NCBI RefSeq assembly: GCF_022394535.1
Contig: NZ_CP089414.1
Span: 2,604,001 to 2,668,000 of the forward strand
DNA length: 64,000 bases
Reading direction: 5' to 3'
DNA from: Dyella terrae
GTDB lineage: Bacteria > Pseudomonadota > Gammaproteobacteria > Xanthomonadales > Rhodanobacteraceae
The notes beneath the pieces were generated by a model. The model was not told the origin of the DNA, ran no database searches, and saw nothing but the letters and a program-made list of their open reading frames with translations. A program made the position numbers and the translations under genes. Each line of letters starts with the position of its first letter. Position 1 is the stretch's first letter. Below are positions 8,945 to 17,953 of this stretch, in pieces.

Positions 8945-10168
8945 GTGATCATCGCCGCGTTGCCTCTGCTCAAGCGCGCGCTCGCGTGGGTGGCGGGTTT
9001 CGCCGTGGCTGTCCTGCTGATCGCCAGCAGCGCCATGCAACCGCTGGACAACGCGCTGTATGACGCGCACATGCGTCATTGGTCTTACGCCACCAGCGAC
9101 CAGGTCGTTATCGTCGCCATCGATCCGAAAAGCCTGGCCGCGCTGGGCAACTGGCCGTTGCCGCGCTCCGTGCACGCGCAACTCATCCGGCGGCTCACCG
9201 CCGCTGGCGTGCGCGGCGTGGGCATGGATGTGACGATGGCGGAAGCCGACGTCAATCACCCCGACAATGACCACACCTACGCCCAAGCCATCCACGACAA
9301 CGGCCACGTAGTGATGCCGGTGTTCGCCGAAGCAGCCGAACTCGGCGGCGTGCTGGAAGAAGTGTTACCTGTACCGGAGATCGCACGAAACGCCGCCGCC
9401 TTCGGCCACGTCGATGCCTCCAAAGACCCTGACGGCGTCACCCGTGGCGTCTATCTCAAGGCAGGTCTCGGTCAACCGCAGTGGTCGGCCCTCGCGCTTG
9501 CGCTGTACGACATCGGCCGGCCTTCGCCGCTGCATCCTCTGCCTGGACTGCACCAACCCAAAGGTACGGCGAACTCGCCCTATGAGTGGATTCGCGACGA
9601 TTACGTACTGGTCCGCTTCGCCAACAGCGCGGGTGCGTTCAACCAAGTCTCCTATGTCGACGTACTGCAGGGGCGCGTACCCGATGCCCTGCTCAAGGGA
9701 CGCTGGGTGCTGATCGGCGCCACCGCGGCAGGACTCGGCGACCAGCTCGCCACCTCGGCGTCACGCCCCAACAACCCCATGCCCGGCGTGGAATATCAGG
9801 CAAACATTCTGGAGTCGCTAAGCGATGGACGCCTGATCACGCCGCTCAACCTCACTGCGCAGCTGCTGCTTGGCTCATTCGCGCTCGCGCTGCCGCTGGC
9901 CATTTACGGACTGCCGGGCATGCGCCGCACGCGCGTACTCGCCGCGCTGAGCCTGAGCATGATTGTGCTCATGAGCCTGCTACTGCTGCGCGCAGCCGGC
10001 GTGTGGTGGCCACCGACCGGTTGGATGGTCATTGTTGCGGCCGGCCTCACACTCCACGCGGCTATCCGGCACCTCGAGGCGCGACGCGAACTCAAGCAGG
10101 CACGGCTGACCGATGTGACCTGGTGGCAACCGCCTGCCACGGACATCAAGAATTCGGGACGCGCATGA
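8945..10168 (+). CDS. CHASE2-domain membrane protein without output domain
   Basis: About 407 residues. An N-terminal membrane helix (ALAWVAGFAVAVLLIASSA) is followed by a large extracytoplasmic CHASE2 sensor domain (about 35-310), with typical stretches VVIVAIDPKSLAALGNWPLPR, GVRGVGMDVTMAE, GRWVLIGATAAGLGDQ and MPGVEYQANILESL. Three C-terminal helices come next. CHASE2 normally feeds a kinase, GGDEF or adenylate cyclase domain; here only about 30 cytoplasmic residues follow. It may signal through a partner, for example the upstream kinase or the FecR protein it is transcribed with. GTG 8945 with GGAGG upstream is the best start. Confidence 0.82.
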   Translation: MIIAALPLLKRALAWVAGFAVAVLLIASSAMQPLDNALYDAHMRHWSYATSDQVVIVAIDPKSLAALGNWPLPRSVHAQLIRRLTAAGVRGVGMDVTMAEADVNHPDNDHTYAQAIHDNGHVVMPVFAEAAELGGVLEEVLPVPEIARNAAAFGHVDASKDPDGVTRGVYLKAGLGQPQWSALALALYDIGRPSPLHPLPGLHQPKGTANSPYEWIRDDYVLVRFANSAGAFNQVSYVDVLQGRVPDALLKGRWVLIGATAAGLGDQLATSASRPNNPMPGVEYQANILESLSDGRLITPLNLTAQLLLGSFALALPLAIYGLPGMRRTRVLAALSLSMIVLMSLLLLRAAGVWWPPTGWMVIVAAGLTLHAAIRHLEARRELKQARLTDVTWWQPPATDIKNSGRA

Positions 10169-10171
10169 CAC

Positions 10172-10195
10172 GAAGGCCGCCCTCGGGCGGCCTTC
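10172..10195. terminator. Bidirectional hairpin terminator
   Basis: A perfect 10-bp stem GAAGGCCGCC / GGCGGCCTTC with a CTCG loop lies between the convergent CHASE2 and OmpA-type genes. Confidence 0.7.
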
Positions 10196-10221
10196 GACAT
10201 GGATGCGTTGAACGATCGTGC

Positions 10222-10803
10222 TCAGGTGCTCCCAGCGAAGTCAGTCACCAGCGACACCCGACGATTGGGCATCCCCTGGTCACCGCTTGCGCCCTTCACC
10301 ACCTGGCGATTCTTGACCTTGCCGTAACTCACGGCGCGCACCTGGTCAGCATTGAGACCACCGGTCTGCACCAAGTAATCGCGCACCGCCTGTGCACGCT
10401 TGAGCGCCAGCTGTTGGTTGTATCCCGCTGAGCCGGAAGGATCAGCAAAGCCTTCCGCCGTAATCACCGCGCTGGTGTGGTGCTCACGCATCACCTTGGC
10501 GAAATCGTCCAGTCGTTGCTTGTCCTCGTCGCGCAGCGAGGTCTGATTGGTGTCGAAGTGCGCGATGGTGTCGACGCTGATGCGGCCCTGCATGGCCGTG
10601 ATCTGCGTGTCGTACTGCGCGAACTTCTGGTGCATCTCCTGCGTGATCGCATCGATCTCCTGCTGTTGCTTTTGATCGTTGCTACGCAACTCGGCGATGG
10701 TGGCATCGAAATCGCTTTTCTTGACGTAGCCGGTGCAGCCGCAAAGCGCGACCACGAAAAGACCGGCGACGCTACGACCGATGCGAGAGCTGGTACTTGC
10801 CAT
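10222..10803 (-). CDS. OmpA-family peptidoglycan-associated lipoprotein
   Basis: 193 residues. A lipoprotein signal peptide ends at LCGC, so Cys is the predicted lipid-modified first mature residue. A helical coiled-coil stretch follows (about 30-75; NDQKQQQEIDAITQEMHQKF), then an OmpA C-terminal domain (about 80-190). That domain has the peptidoglycan-binding pattern with Asp and Arg (ITAEGFADPSGSAGYNQQLALKRAQAVRDYL and NRRVSLV). Predicted role: linking outer membrane to cell wall. Start 10803 follows GAGAGGAGAAACCGC. It is a single-gene unit with its own terminator. Confidence 0.88.
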   Translation of the reverse strand: MASTSSRIGRSVAGLFVVALCGCTGYVKKSDFDATIAELRSNDQKQQQEIDAITQEMHQKFAQYDTQITAMQGRISVDTIAHFDTNQTSLRDEDKQRLDDFAKVMREHHTSAVITAEGFADPSGSAGYNQQLALKRAQAVRDYLVQTGGLNADQVRAVSYGKVKNRQVVKGASGDQGMPNRRVSLVTDFAGST

Positions 10804-11052
10804 GCGGTTTCTCCTCTCGTTAGCGGTGCACAAGCACAGACCGTCAGGGGGCGGCTTATGCATGCGCTGAGGGAGTATGCACGGCAGGCGCCAGAGCGGC
10901 GCCCATACGTTCAATCGTCGATTTGGACGTCCAATCGCGAAACAAGGACACACGAAGACGGCAGCCCGTTCATGACGGTCCGCACGAAGTTGCACCATGC
11001 GCCAAAAAGCCAAAACACCGCATGAACATGGACGTCAGCGATGAGCACGCGC

Positions 11053-11298
11053 TCAGGGGCGGCCAGCCACCTTACGAAAGCGTCGCTCCTGCACCATCCA
11101 CATGGCAACGCCGTATCCCGCGCCCGCCAGGGCCCACAGGAACACCGATTGGGGAGCAGCAAGACGTGGATGGGGAAGCACAAAGGTCATGATCAGGAAC
11201 ATGGGCACGCCGTAGCACAGCAGCCCATAGAGCAGCACATAGCGGAGCATCCCCTGCCCCCGGATCCTGGCCCAACGGTCGAATTCCCTTTGCTTCAT
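11053..11298 (-). CDS. Small two-helix membrane protein
   Basis: 81 residues with two transmembrane helices (LLYGLLCYGVPMFLIMTFV and VFLWALAGAGYGVAMWMV), flanked by charged ends (KQREFDRWARIRGQ; QERRFRKVAGR). Start 11298 has GAGGGG upstream. Family not recognised. It sits downstream of the chemoreceptor gene region but on the opposite side of a non-coding gap, so cotranscription is unclear. Confidence 0.6.
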   Translation of the reverse strand: MKQREFDRWARIRGQGMLRYVLLYGLLCYGVPMFLIMTFVLPHPRLAAPQSVFLWALAGAGYGVAMWMVQERRFRKVAGRP

Positions 11299-11393
11299 AA
11301 CGGCCCCTCGATGCCTCGCCCTGAACGCGGTAAGACACATGGAACGCGCGAGCGCTCCATGCGTTGATCCAACCGCAAAAATTTATTCAGGGA

Positions 11394-13067
11394 CTAGAAC
11401 TCCGTCCACACGTCGCCGGCGACTGCCATGGCGGGCTCCGCGCGCTGGCGAGCCGGCGCCACCGGGGATGCCGTCGGCGCCGCAATCGCTGGCGCCCCAC
11501 GAACGACGCGAGCCGCTGCTGGTTCGCGCGGAGCCTCACCCTGCAGGGTGAAGTAGGCCACTTCGTTCACAAGCACTCGCGATAGGTCCAGCGTGTTGCG
11601 GCTGGCGGCACTGGCCTCTTCCACCAGCGCGGCGTTCTGCTGCGTCACCTCATCCAGCGTCACTACCGCATTGTTCACCTGCCCGATGCCCGCGGATTGC
11701 TCCTCGGACGCCGCTGCGATCACCTCGATGATGGTGCTCACTTCGCGCACATCACCCGCGATGTCGTTGAGGGCGTTGCCGGTACGCTGCACCAGTTCCG
11801 CGCCTTCGGACACCTTTTCAGTGGTGTCCTGAATCAGTGCCTTGATGTTCTTCGCTGCCGCGCCGCTGCGCTGAGCGAGATTGCGCACCTCCGTCGCCAC
11901 CACCGCGAAGCCTCGGCCCTGTTCGCCCGCGCGCGCCGCTTCTACGGCCGCATTGAGTGCTAGCAGGTTGGTCTGGAAGGCAATCTCGTCGATCAGGACG
12001 ACGATCTCGCCGACTTCTTTGCTCGCCTGAGTAATGGCCTGCATGGCGCCAACGGCCGAGCCGGCGATATCCCGACCCTCCTCCGCACGCTTGCGCATAC
12101 GCAACGCCATCTCGCGCGCCTGCCCAGCACCCTCGGCATTCTGTTTGACCGTGCTCGACAGTTCTTCCATCGACGCAGCGGTTTCTTCCAACGAACTGGC
12201 CTGCTCTTGCGTGCGCTGCGACAGGTCATCGTTACCCTGGGACAGGTCGCGCGCCGCCGACGTTACCTGCTCGGCCACGTCGCGCACCTGCGTCACGATG
12301 CCAGCAAGCTGGCGATCCATTTCGTCAAGCGAACGGAGCGTGTCGGTCAGTTCGTCGTTGCCGGTAACCAGCGTGGCATTGTTGAGCTTGCCCTGCTGAA
12401 TCGCATTCGCAAGCGAACGCGCCCGATCGAGCGGACGGGTCACCGCGCGGATCAATACCATCGCCGCGCCGATAAGTACCGCAATGGCGATCACCAGCAC
12501 GCCAAGCGCCACCTGCCAGGTGCGATGGAAACTCGCCTCTGCATTCTGTGCCGATTGCGCGGCCTGCTTTTCATTGATGGCCATGAGCTTGTCGATAGCA
12601 TCCGTAGCTTTGCCCATGGCATCGGCCACCTTGCCGATATGCAACTGGCGCCCCTCTTCGGCCTTGCCCGCGTCCAGCAGTTCCGCCTCATGGCTTACAT
12701 CCGCTCCGGATGCCTTGATGAGATCGTCAAATTGTTTGGCCACTGCGCGCTCGTCGTCAGCAGACACCATGTCGGGGTAATAGCGCTTCCATGCCGCCAT
12801 CAGGCTGTCGTGGCCTGCCTTGATTCGCGCCGCCGCATCGTGGTGCGAGGGGTCGATGATGGCGCGATTGAGGGCAAGGCGATCTTCGATGATGGATGCC
12901 CGTGCCTGGCTGATCGCCGCCATCGCCTGCACGTTGTTCCGATACATGTCGTCGACCAGCGCATACGTGCTGCGCACGCCGTACAGACCAACCAAACCGA
13001 TGACCACGGCGAGCAACAGGGCAAGGCCCATGGTCGCGATGATCCTCAAACGAATTGTGAGACGCAT
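11394..13067 (-). CDS. Methyl-accepting chemotaxis protein
   Basis: 557 residues with class topology: TM1 (about 10-32), a periplasmic four-helix-bundle type sensor domain (about 35-185), TM2 ([23 protein letters not shown]), HAMP ([16 protein letters not shown]) and a long signalling coiled coil. The tip is the conserved hairpin [20 protein letters not shown] / [20 protein letters not shown]. Glu/Gln methylation-type sites occur in [16 protein letters not shown]. The C-terminus ends in DVWTEF, close to the pentapeptide that tethers CheR/CheB. Ligand unknown. No other chemotaxis gene lies in the window. Confidence 0.92.
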   Translation of the reverse strand: MRLTIRLRIIATMGLALLLAVVIGLVGLYGVRSTYALVDDMYRNNVQAMAAISQARASIIEDRLALNRAIIDPSHHDAAARIKAGHDSLMAAWKRYYPDMVSADDERAVAKQFDDLIKASGADVSHEAELLDAGKAEEGRQLHIGKVADAMGKATDAIDKLMAINEKQAAQSAQNAEASFHRTWQVALGVLVIAIAVLIGAAMVLIRAVTRPLDRARSLANAIQQGKLNNATLVTGNDELTDTLRSLDEMDRQLAGIVTQVRDVAEQVTSAARDLSQGNDDLSQRTQEQASSLEETAASMEELSSTVKQNAEGAGQAREMALRMRKRAEEGRDIAGSAVGAMQAITQASKEVGEIVVLIDEIAFQTNLLALNAAVEAARAGEQGRGFAVVATEVRNLAQRSGAAAKNIKALIQDTTEKVSEGAELVQRTGNALNDIAGDVREVSTIIEVIAAASEEQSAGIGQVNNAVVTLDEVTQQNAALVEEASAASRNTLDLSRVLVNEVAYFTLQGEAPREPAAARVVRGAPAIAAPTASPVAPARQRAEPAMAVAGDVWTEF

Positions 13068-13236
13068 GGTGCTGATTTCCCGACAGAAAGGCGGCTACTC
13101 GCCTTGAGTGGGTATCGGCGCGGGGTAGGCTTCCTTGACAGGTAATTTCTTGCGGTCAGCGTGACCCGGTTGGCAATCTTTCAGGCCAAACAAAAAAAAC
13201 ACTCAACATCCATGAAGAACACGACGGACAGCGCTG

Positions 13237-13632
13237 TCAGTCCATGTGTTCGATGCCATCGGGCAGGGTCACCCACGGATGCATGCATTCCTCGAACACG
13301 GAGATGCCCGGCGCAGGAAAGTCCGAGCGGGAGAAAGCTCCCACCGGCACACCAATGACACCCTCCACCGAATCCAACCGGTAGTAGACCGTGGCGCCGC
13401 ATATCGGGCAAAAGTGGAACGTCGCGGAACCACCCGTATCGCCACGTCGCACATACGCGGTGGACTGGCCACGAATGACAACCGCCCCCTCGCGAAACCG
13501 CGCCTGCACGCCGAACACGCTGCCGGTGCGACGCTGACACGCATTGCAGTGGCAGATGGACACGCGCAGCGGTTCCTCCGTGGTACGGAGCATGAGCTGT
13601 CGGCAACTGCAGGTAGCAACGCGCTGGGGCAT
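13237..13632 (-). CDS. GFA-family (CENP-V/Gfa-like) zinc protein
   Basis: 131 residues. It has the zinc-binding Cys pattern of the glutathione-dependent formaldehyde-activating family: C-S-C near the start, CHCNACQRRTGS at about 27-38, and FHFCPICGATVYY at about 73-85. Members carry two zinc ions. Only some act on S-hydroxymethylglutathione, so the substrate is open. The gene lies about 36 nt downstream of the GNAT gene on the same strand, probably as a two-gene unit. Confidence 0.85.
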   Translation of the reverse strand: MPQRVATCSCRQLMLRTTEEPLRVSICHCNACQRRTGSVFGVQARFREGAVVIRGQSTAYVRRGDTGGSATFHFCPICGATVYYRLDSVEGVIGVPVGAFSRSDFPAPGISVFEECMHPWVTLPDGIEHMD

Positions 13633-13668
13633 GGACGTGAGTCTCTGGCGAAGTGAGTGGCGACGCGA

Positions 13669-14196
13669 TCAGGCGTGATGCAATTCGAGTTGAAAGCCGA
13701 AGACCGGCAACATCGCCTGTGCGAAATCCAGCTCGTGTACGCGCTGGAAACCCATGCGTTCGTACATGTCCCATGCAACGCGCATCGCCTCGGTGGTATG
13801 CAATACCACTCGACGATGCCCACTCTCGCGGGCAAGCTGGATACAGGCATCCATCAATTGCCTGCCAATACCCTGACCGCGCGCGGAGGGATGGACGGCT
13901 AACAGCCGTATACCCGATGCATCGGCCATGGCGAGCGGCAACGCGGCGCCATACTGGGCGATGTCGTCAAAGTAGACCACGCCTCCCAACACCTTCCCTT
14001 CGTCATCTACTGCCACTAACACCCGTGCCTTCGGCTTCTGAGTGAAGGTGCCGATGTTCGCCAGCATCTCGTAGTAACGCGGCTGCTCATCCGGCGAGGG
14101 AAACCCCGGCAGGCTTCGATAGACGTCCACCATCAACTGACCGAGGGCGCCGAACTCATACGGATGAAGGTCGCGTATGGCCACTGACAAAGACAT
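13669..14196 (-). CDS. GNAT-family N-acetyltransferase
   Basis: 175 residues. It shows the GNAT core: beta-4 (GIRLLAVHPSARGQGIG) with the acetyl-CoA pyrophosphate loop R-G-Q-G-I-G, then the helix RQLMDACIQLARESG and strand VVLHTTEAM, ending in YERMGFQRV. The acceptor substrate cannot be told from sequence. Start 14196 (MSLSV) is preferred over an in-frame ATG at 14226 with weak context. Upstream gene of the GNAT-GFA pair. Confidence 0.85.
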   Translation of the reverse strand: MSLSVAIRDLHPYEFGALGQLMVDVYRSLPGFPSPDEQPRYYEMLANIGTFTQKPKARVLVAVDDEGKVLGGVVYFDDIAQYGAALPLAMADASGIRLLAVHPSARGQGIGRQLMDACIQLARESGHRRVVLHTTEAMRVAWDMYERMGFQRVHELDFAQAMLPVFGFQLELHHA

Positions 14197-14322
14197 GTGG
14201 ATTTCCGAACGTTGGGACGCGCGCACTATACGCGCACAGCCGTTCCGGCAGTGGCTGCCGTATAGACCCGTTCAAATCCAACGCGTGCTACGGTCTGCCC
14301 ACCGACATCATGGAGCCCGACC

Positions 14323-15159
14323 GTGTCTCGTCCTTGGCGTATCACCCTGCTGTCCGTTGTACTGGCCCTGGCCAGCCTGCCGCTCGCTGCACAGTCGCTG
14401 CGCGTGATGAGCTTCAACGTACGTGTTCCCGTGGAGTCCGATGGACCCAACCGCTGGGAGGCACGACGCGACATCATGGTGCGCACCATCCGCGAACAAC
14501 AGCCCGACGTGATGGGCACGCAAGAGCTGCATCAGGAACAGGGGGACTACATCGTGGGCAAGTTGCCCTCCTATACCTGGTTCGGCATTGACCGGCGCGG
14601 CGGCCACAGTGACGAACACATGGGCGTGTTCTATCGGAAAGACCGATTGACCCTGAAAGACTCCGGCAATTTCTGGTTGTCGGATACACCCAACGTACCC
14701 GGCAGCATCACCTGGGGACACCCCTTGCCTCGCATGGTGACCTGGGCACTGTTCGAAGACAAAGCCACGCATCGCAGCTTCTACTACTACAACACGCACC
14801 TTCCCTATCAGGAGAAAGACGAACCCGCGCGCGTCAAAGGTGCCAAGGAGATCCTCGGCCGTATCGCGCAGCTACCGGCGAACGCGCCCGTTATCCTCAC
14901 CGGCGACTTCAACACCGAGCCCAGCAGTCCGACCTATGCGCTGCTCGCCAAGGATCTTGTCGACACGCGCGCTACCGCACCGAAGGTGGAAGGGCCGGAG
15001 AAGACCTTCCATGACTTCACCGGCAATCCCTCGGTACGCATTGACTTCATCTTCGAACGCGGGTTCACGCCAACACGCTTCGCCACGGTGACGACCCAGC
15101 AAGATGGCCGCTATCCATCCGACCACTTCCCCGTGATGACGGAGCTCGACTGGAAGTAA
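14323..15159 (+). CDS. Secreted endonuclease/exonuclease/phosphatase-family protein
   Basis: 278 residues with a signal peptide (LLSVVLALASLPLAAQS). The EEP fold is marked by LRVMSFNVRV, the metal-binding Glu in MGTQELH, the active-site YYYNTHLPYQ, the Asp-Asn pair in LTGDFNTEPSS, RIDFIF and the terminal YPSDHFPV catalytic His. The family hydrolyses phosphodiesters (DNases, sphingomyelinases, inositol phosphatases); the substrate here is unknown but extracytoplasmic. GTG start at 14323 with GGAG seven bases before it. Confidence 0.85.
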   Translation: MSRPWRITLLSVVLALASLPLAAQSLRVMSFNVRVPVESDGPNRWEARRDIMVRTIREQQPDVMGTQELHQEQGDYIVGKLPSYTWFGIDRRGGHSDEHMGVFYRKDRLTLKDSGNFWLSDTPNVPGSITWGHPLPRMVTWALFEDKATHRSFYYYNTHLPYQEKDEPARVKGAKEILGRIAQLPANAPVILTGDFNTEPSSPTYALLAKDLVDTRATAPKVEGPEKTFHDFTGNPSVRIDFIFERGFTPTRFATVTTQQDGRYPSDHFPVMTELDWK

Positions 15160-15195
15160 AGGGTTTTCGCGCCCCGTAGAGCACTATCCAAACGT

Positions 15196-15220
15196 CAGGG
15201 GCGGTGAATCACCGCCCCTG
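15196..15220. terminator. Shared hairpin overlapping the rsgA stop codon
   Basis: An 11-bp perfect stem CAGGGGCGGTG / CACCGCCCCTG with an AAT loop. It covers the rsgA stop codon, so it probably serves both convergent genes. Confidence 0.6.
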
Positions 15221-16267
15221 CCTCTCTCGCTTGGCGCGCATCACTTGCTTCGCCATGGCACCAAACTGACGCCCCTGCTCCCGCTGCTCACGCAGTGTCG
15301 CCTGTGCGTGCGCAACCTCGCGTTGCAGCTTGCGATAGTTCGACAGACGTCGAGCTTCCAAGACACCATCAGCGATCGCCGCCTCCACCGCGCAACCCGC
15401 ATCACCTTCGTGCTGGCAATCACGAAAGCGGCACTGCTTTGCGAGTGCCACGATGTCTTCGAACACCGTAGCCAGCTCCGTTTCCCCCGATGCCAAGCGA
15501 AGCTCGCGCATGCCGGGCGTGTCGATCACCCAGGCACCCGAGGGCGTCGGGAACATCTCGCGTGCGGTCGTGGTATGGCGACCACGCGCATCGTCCTCAC
15601 GAATGCCGGACGTCTGCTGCCACGCCTCGCCCATCACGCTGTTGGTGAGCGTCGACTTGCCCACGCCGGATGACCCCACGAACGCCACCGTCTTGCCGGG
15701 CGCCAACCACGGCGCCAGTTGCGATACAGAGACTGCGTCCATCGCGTTGAGTGCAATCACCGGTACGCCGGGCATCAACTGCTCTGCCGTGTTCACGTAG
15801 TCGGCCACGCCGTCGGCCATGTCCGCCTTCGTGAGCACAATCACCGGTGTCACGCCCGCATCGAGCGCCAGCGTGAGGTAGCGTTCCAGGCGTGACGGAT
15901 TGAAATCGTCATTGCATGACGACACCACGAACAACACGTCGAGATTGGCCGCAATGGACTGCCGCTGATGGTCGCCACCCGCGGCGAGGCGCACGAGCAC
16001 CGTTCGGCGATCGAGCAGGGACAACACGCGATCGGCCTCGTGCTCCACCAGCACCCAGTCGCCCACGGCCACGCCCGTATCAGCCTCGGCCAGATCGCGT
16101 GGCAACGCCACGGGTGCCTGCCCACGCGAGGACATCACGATCAACCCGCTGCGATGCGCCGCCATCACGCGCGCGGGGTAGCCGGCCTCGAAATCGGCCA
16201 ACGTCAAATACTGCGCATACTCCGGCTGCCAGCCGAGCTGGTGCAGCGAAAAAGTCTGAGAAGGCAT
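15209..16267 (-). CDS. rsgA: Ribosome small subunit-dependent GTPase A
   Basis: 352 residues. RsgA matures the 30S subunit and is released by GTP hydrolysis. The circularly permuted GTPase order is visible: G4 (TKAD) comes before the P-loop G1 (GSSGVGKST), then G2-type RHTTT and G3 (DTPGMREL). The N-terminal OB fold is at about 30-100. The C-terminal zinc finger has CRFRDCQHEGDAGC. The protein is complete. The 5' leader is long for this gene and holds a 14-codon ORF with a strong ribosome site and a hairpin. Confidence 0.95.
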   Translation of the reverse strand: MPSQTFSLHQLGWQPEYAQYLTLADFEAGYPARVMAAHRSGLIVMSSRGQAPVALPRDLAEADTGVAVGDWVLVEHEADRVLSLLDRRTVLVRLAAGGDHQRQSIAANLDVLFVVSSCNDDFNPSRLERYLTLALDAGVTPVIVLTKADMADGVADYVNTAEQLMPGVPVIALNAMDAVSVSQLAPWLAPGKTVAFVGSSGVGKSTLTNSVMGEAWQQTSGIREDDARGRHTTTAREMFPTPSGAWVIDTPGMRELRLASGETELATVFEDIVALAKQCRFRDCQHEGDAGCAVEAAIADGVLEARRLSNYRKLQREVAHAQATLREQREQGRQFGAMAKQVMRAKRERQGR

Positions 16268-16354
16268 GAAAACACCCTAAAAACGAGAAATGCGACGGCC
16301 ACACGAATCGGGGCCGAGCGAATCGCCGGGGTGCGAAGCGGGAGTGTTGAAGCG

Positions 16355-16373
16355 CGCCAGCAGAACGCTGGCG
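16355..16373 (-). promoter_or_regulatory. Hairpin in the rsgA leader
   Basis: A CGCCAG / CTGGCG stem (extendable to 7 bp) lies 7 nt past the stop of the short leader ORF and about 90 nt before the rsgA ATG. It could form an attenuation-type structure. Inference only. Confidence 0.3.
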
Positions 16374-16379
16374 GGACAA

Positions 16380-16424
16380 TCAGAAGCGCGACGACCCGGC
16401 GGAGGCTGCAACTACAAGAATCAT
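16380..16424 (-). CDS. Possible 14-residue leader peptide upstream of rsgA
   Basis: ATG to TGA encodes MILVVAASAGSSRF. The reason to consider it is the near-consensus ribosome site AGGAGG nine bases before the ATG, stronger than that of rsgA itself. A hairpin follows directly. Its position suggests a translated leader controlling rsgA. The 379-bp gap between rsgA and the next gene holds nothing else convincing on this strand. The plus strand also has a 28-codon lipoprotein-like frame at 16423-16509 with no ribosome site. Confidence 0.3.
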   Translation of the reverse strand: MILVVAASAGSSRF

Positions 16425-16593
16425 GGTTCTATTCCTCCTCATGGCTGGGTTGACGGGATGCGCAGAGTATCCACGCGTCGCACGGCTTGCAAGTGCAGGT
16501 TTTCGTTAGTCGTTACGTAATAGTGCCTATACGCTTCCGCGAGGCGACACCAGGGATGCACAACAGCCATTCGCGAATTCGCTGCGCCTAAAG

Positions 16594-16622
16594 AAAAAGG
16601 CCGGCATAAACGCCGGCCTTTT
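16594..16622 (-). terminator. Rho-independent terminator of the DUF3597 gene
   Basis: A GGCCGGC stem with flanking A/T tracts (AAAAAGG ... CCTTTT) lies 25 nt past the stop codon of the minus-strand gene. Confidence 0.75.
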
Positions 16623-16646
16623 GCATCCACTTGTACCACCTGACAA

Positions 16647-17063
16647 TTAGCTGGTGAGGCTGGCAGGCAACGTTCCACCATTGGCCGCAAGTGCCTTCAG
16701 TACTTCCTTATGAAGCCAGATATTCATACTGGCCGAGTCGTTCGTATCGCCCGTGTACCCGAGTTCGCCGGCAAGCTGCTTGCGGTGGTCCAGACTGCTA
16801 TCCATGCCCAGTGCTTTCATCATATCGACGATAGACACACGCCAGTCCAGTTTCTGCCCGCTTTCGCTGACGAAGCTATCCATGACGGCGGCCACGTCTA
16901 CGCCCGACAGCGGCGTGACCGACGGCGCCGCCGTGGCGGGACTGACGACCTCAGGCGCCACCGGTGCTGCGGGTGCGCTCGTCACGGCCGTCGATGCATC
17001 CGTGGAGGTGACAGCATTGGCCTTGCCGAAAAGTTTGCTGACAATGGTTCCGAAAATACTCAT
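16647..17063 (-). CDS. DUF3597-family protein
   Basis: 138 residues. A short N-terminus MSIFGTIVSKLFG is followed by an Ala/Pro/Thr-rich linker (about 15-50) and the DUF3597 domain (about 52-135). Its typical sequence is visible: LDWRVSIVDMMKALG, RKQLAGELGYTGD and MNIWLHKEVLKALAANGG. Function unknown; relatives resemble LysM-associated or stress proteins. ATG 17063 has GGAGAG upstream. Longer in-frame starts add an Arg-rich stretch unlike the family. Confidence 0.85.
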   Translation of the reverse strand: MSIFGTIVSKLFGKANAVTSTDASTAVTSAPAAPVAPEVVSPATAAPSVTPLSGVDVAAVMDSFVSESGQKLDWRVSIVDMMKALGMDSSLDHRKQLAGELGYTGDTNDSASMNIWLHKEVLKALAANGGTLPASLTS

Positions 17064-17144
17064 GGGTATCGCTCTCCGTAGGTGATGTAACGATCTACGC
17101 GCGGGCGTAAGACGACGGGCCAAGCCCTGTTGATGTTCGCGGAG

Positions 17145-17370
17145 CTAGGCCAGCATAACGGGCAACGCCGCGCCGCCAAGCGTCTTGATGAGTGCAGAGT
17201 GCCGGGCGTAGAAAAGGCCGACCTGATCGACAACACCCGGGCTAGCGCGCTCAGCCTGCCCTGCAATCTGCTCCACGTCCGTGACGTTGAGATGACTCGC
17301 CTGCTCTGTGGTCACCTGATTCGCGCCAGAAGGCATAAGCCGACCGAGCAAGCTGCCGGCCCCTCGTCAT
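17145..17370 (-). pseudogene. Possible frameshifted small gene upstream of the DUF3597 gene
   Basis: An ATG at 17370 has a good AAAGGAG site 8 nt before it, but its frame soon becomes Arg-rich and stops. One base off, a protein-like frame reads LLGRLMPSGANQVT, then VEQIAGQAERASPGVVDQVG and FYARHSALIKTLGGAALPVMLA. From memory this resembles small proteins that carry a QIAxxAEQ...DQVxxFYAxHPxLVKTLGGAAL pattern. Removing one base in the 4-G run after the start joins the two. It may be a decayed gene or a sequencing error. Cotranscription with the DUF3597 gene is possible. Confidence 0.4.
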
Positions 17371-17953
17371 TCTGGATGCTCCTTTCAAACGAAAAGTCCT
17401 CATATGCCGTATTAGATATTTCTTGCAGAAGTGCGAAGAGCATCGCCAATGACCGCCAAAGTAGACGCTCGATTCAAGCAAAGTTGAGGCTTATACATGA
17501 AGGCATTTTTCACATATCAGATACCAAACGATGCTGATCATCCGCTCAAAAGAGAGAACTTTCAGTCAACATATGCCGGACATTCGTACGGGAACGCCCT
17601 CTAGCGGCCGTCTCCTTCCGAACAGTTCGCGTCCGATTCGCAAGCATTAATGCGAAGGCATTGGCTGAAGTTATCAATTCTCCAGACGACTCTCTTGCCA
17701 AATAGTGATTTCGCTTTTCCTTCCACACTTTTTAGAAGTAATCCCAGGCCAATTGTTCGATTGACCTACACGGCATGTAGTCCTTTGCCTAAGCAGCCGA
17801 TGAAACCGTCGATTTGCATGAAACGTCTCCATCGCCAATAACAAAAGCGCGGCCAGCAATTGCGACGGCTGCGCAGGCGCACGGCTTGTGCGCGAACACC
17901 AACGCGCCATCCACGAAGGCGTCGACTGGTGAAGATATTGGTGGGGAGACCAC
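17371..17953. other. Gene-free region upstream of the TonB-dependent receptor
   Basis: About 580 bp of lower-GC sequence. No ORF here has both a ribosome site and protein-like composition. It presumably holds the receptor promoter and the minus-strand promoter of the small genes. I see no clear operator. Confidence 0.4.

Noticed and set aside
14264..14300. T-loop-like GTTCAAATCC, possible tRNA
   Set aside because: The flanking bases do not pair as a T stem, and no acceptor or anticodon arm fits.
16423..16509. 28-codon plus-strand frame with a lipoprotein-like start (LTGC)
   Set aside because: No ribosome site in range, and it overlaps the better-supported leader ORF on the other strand.
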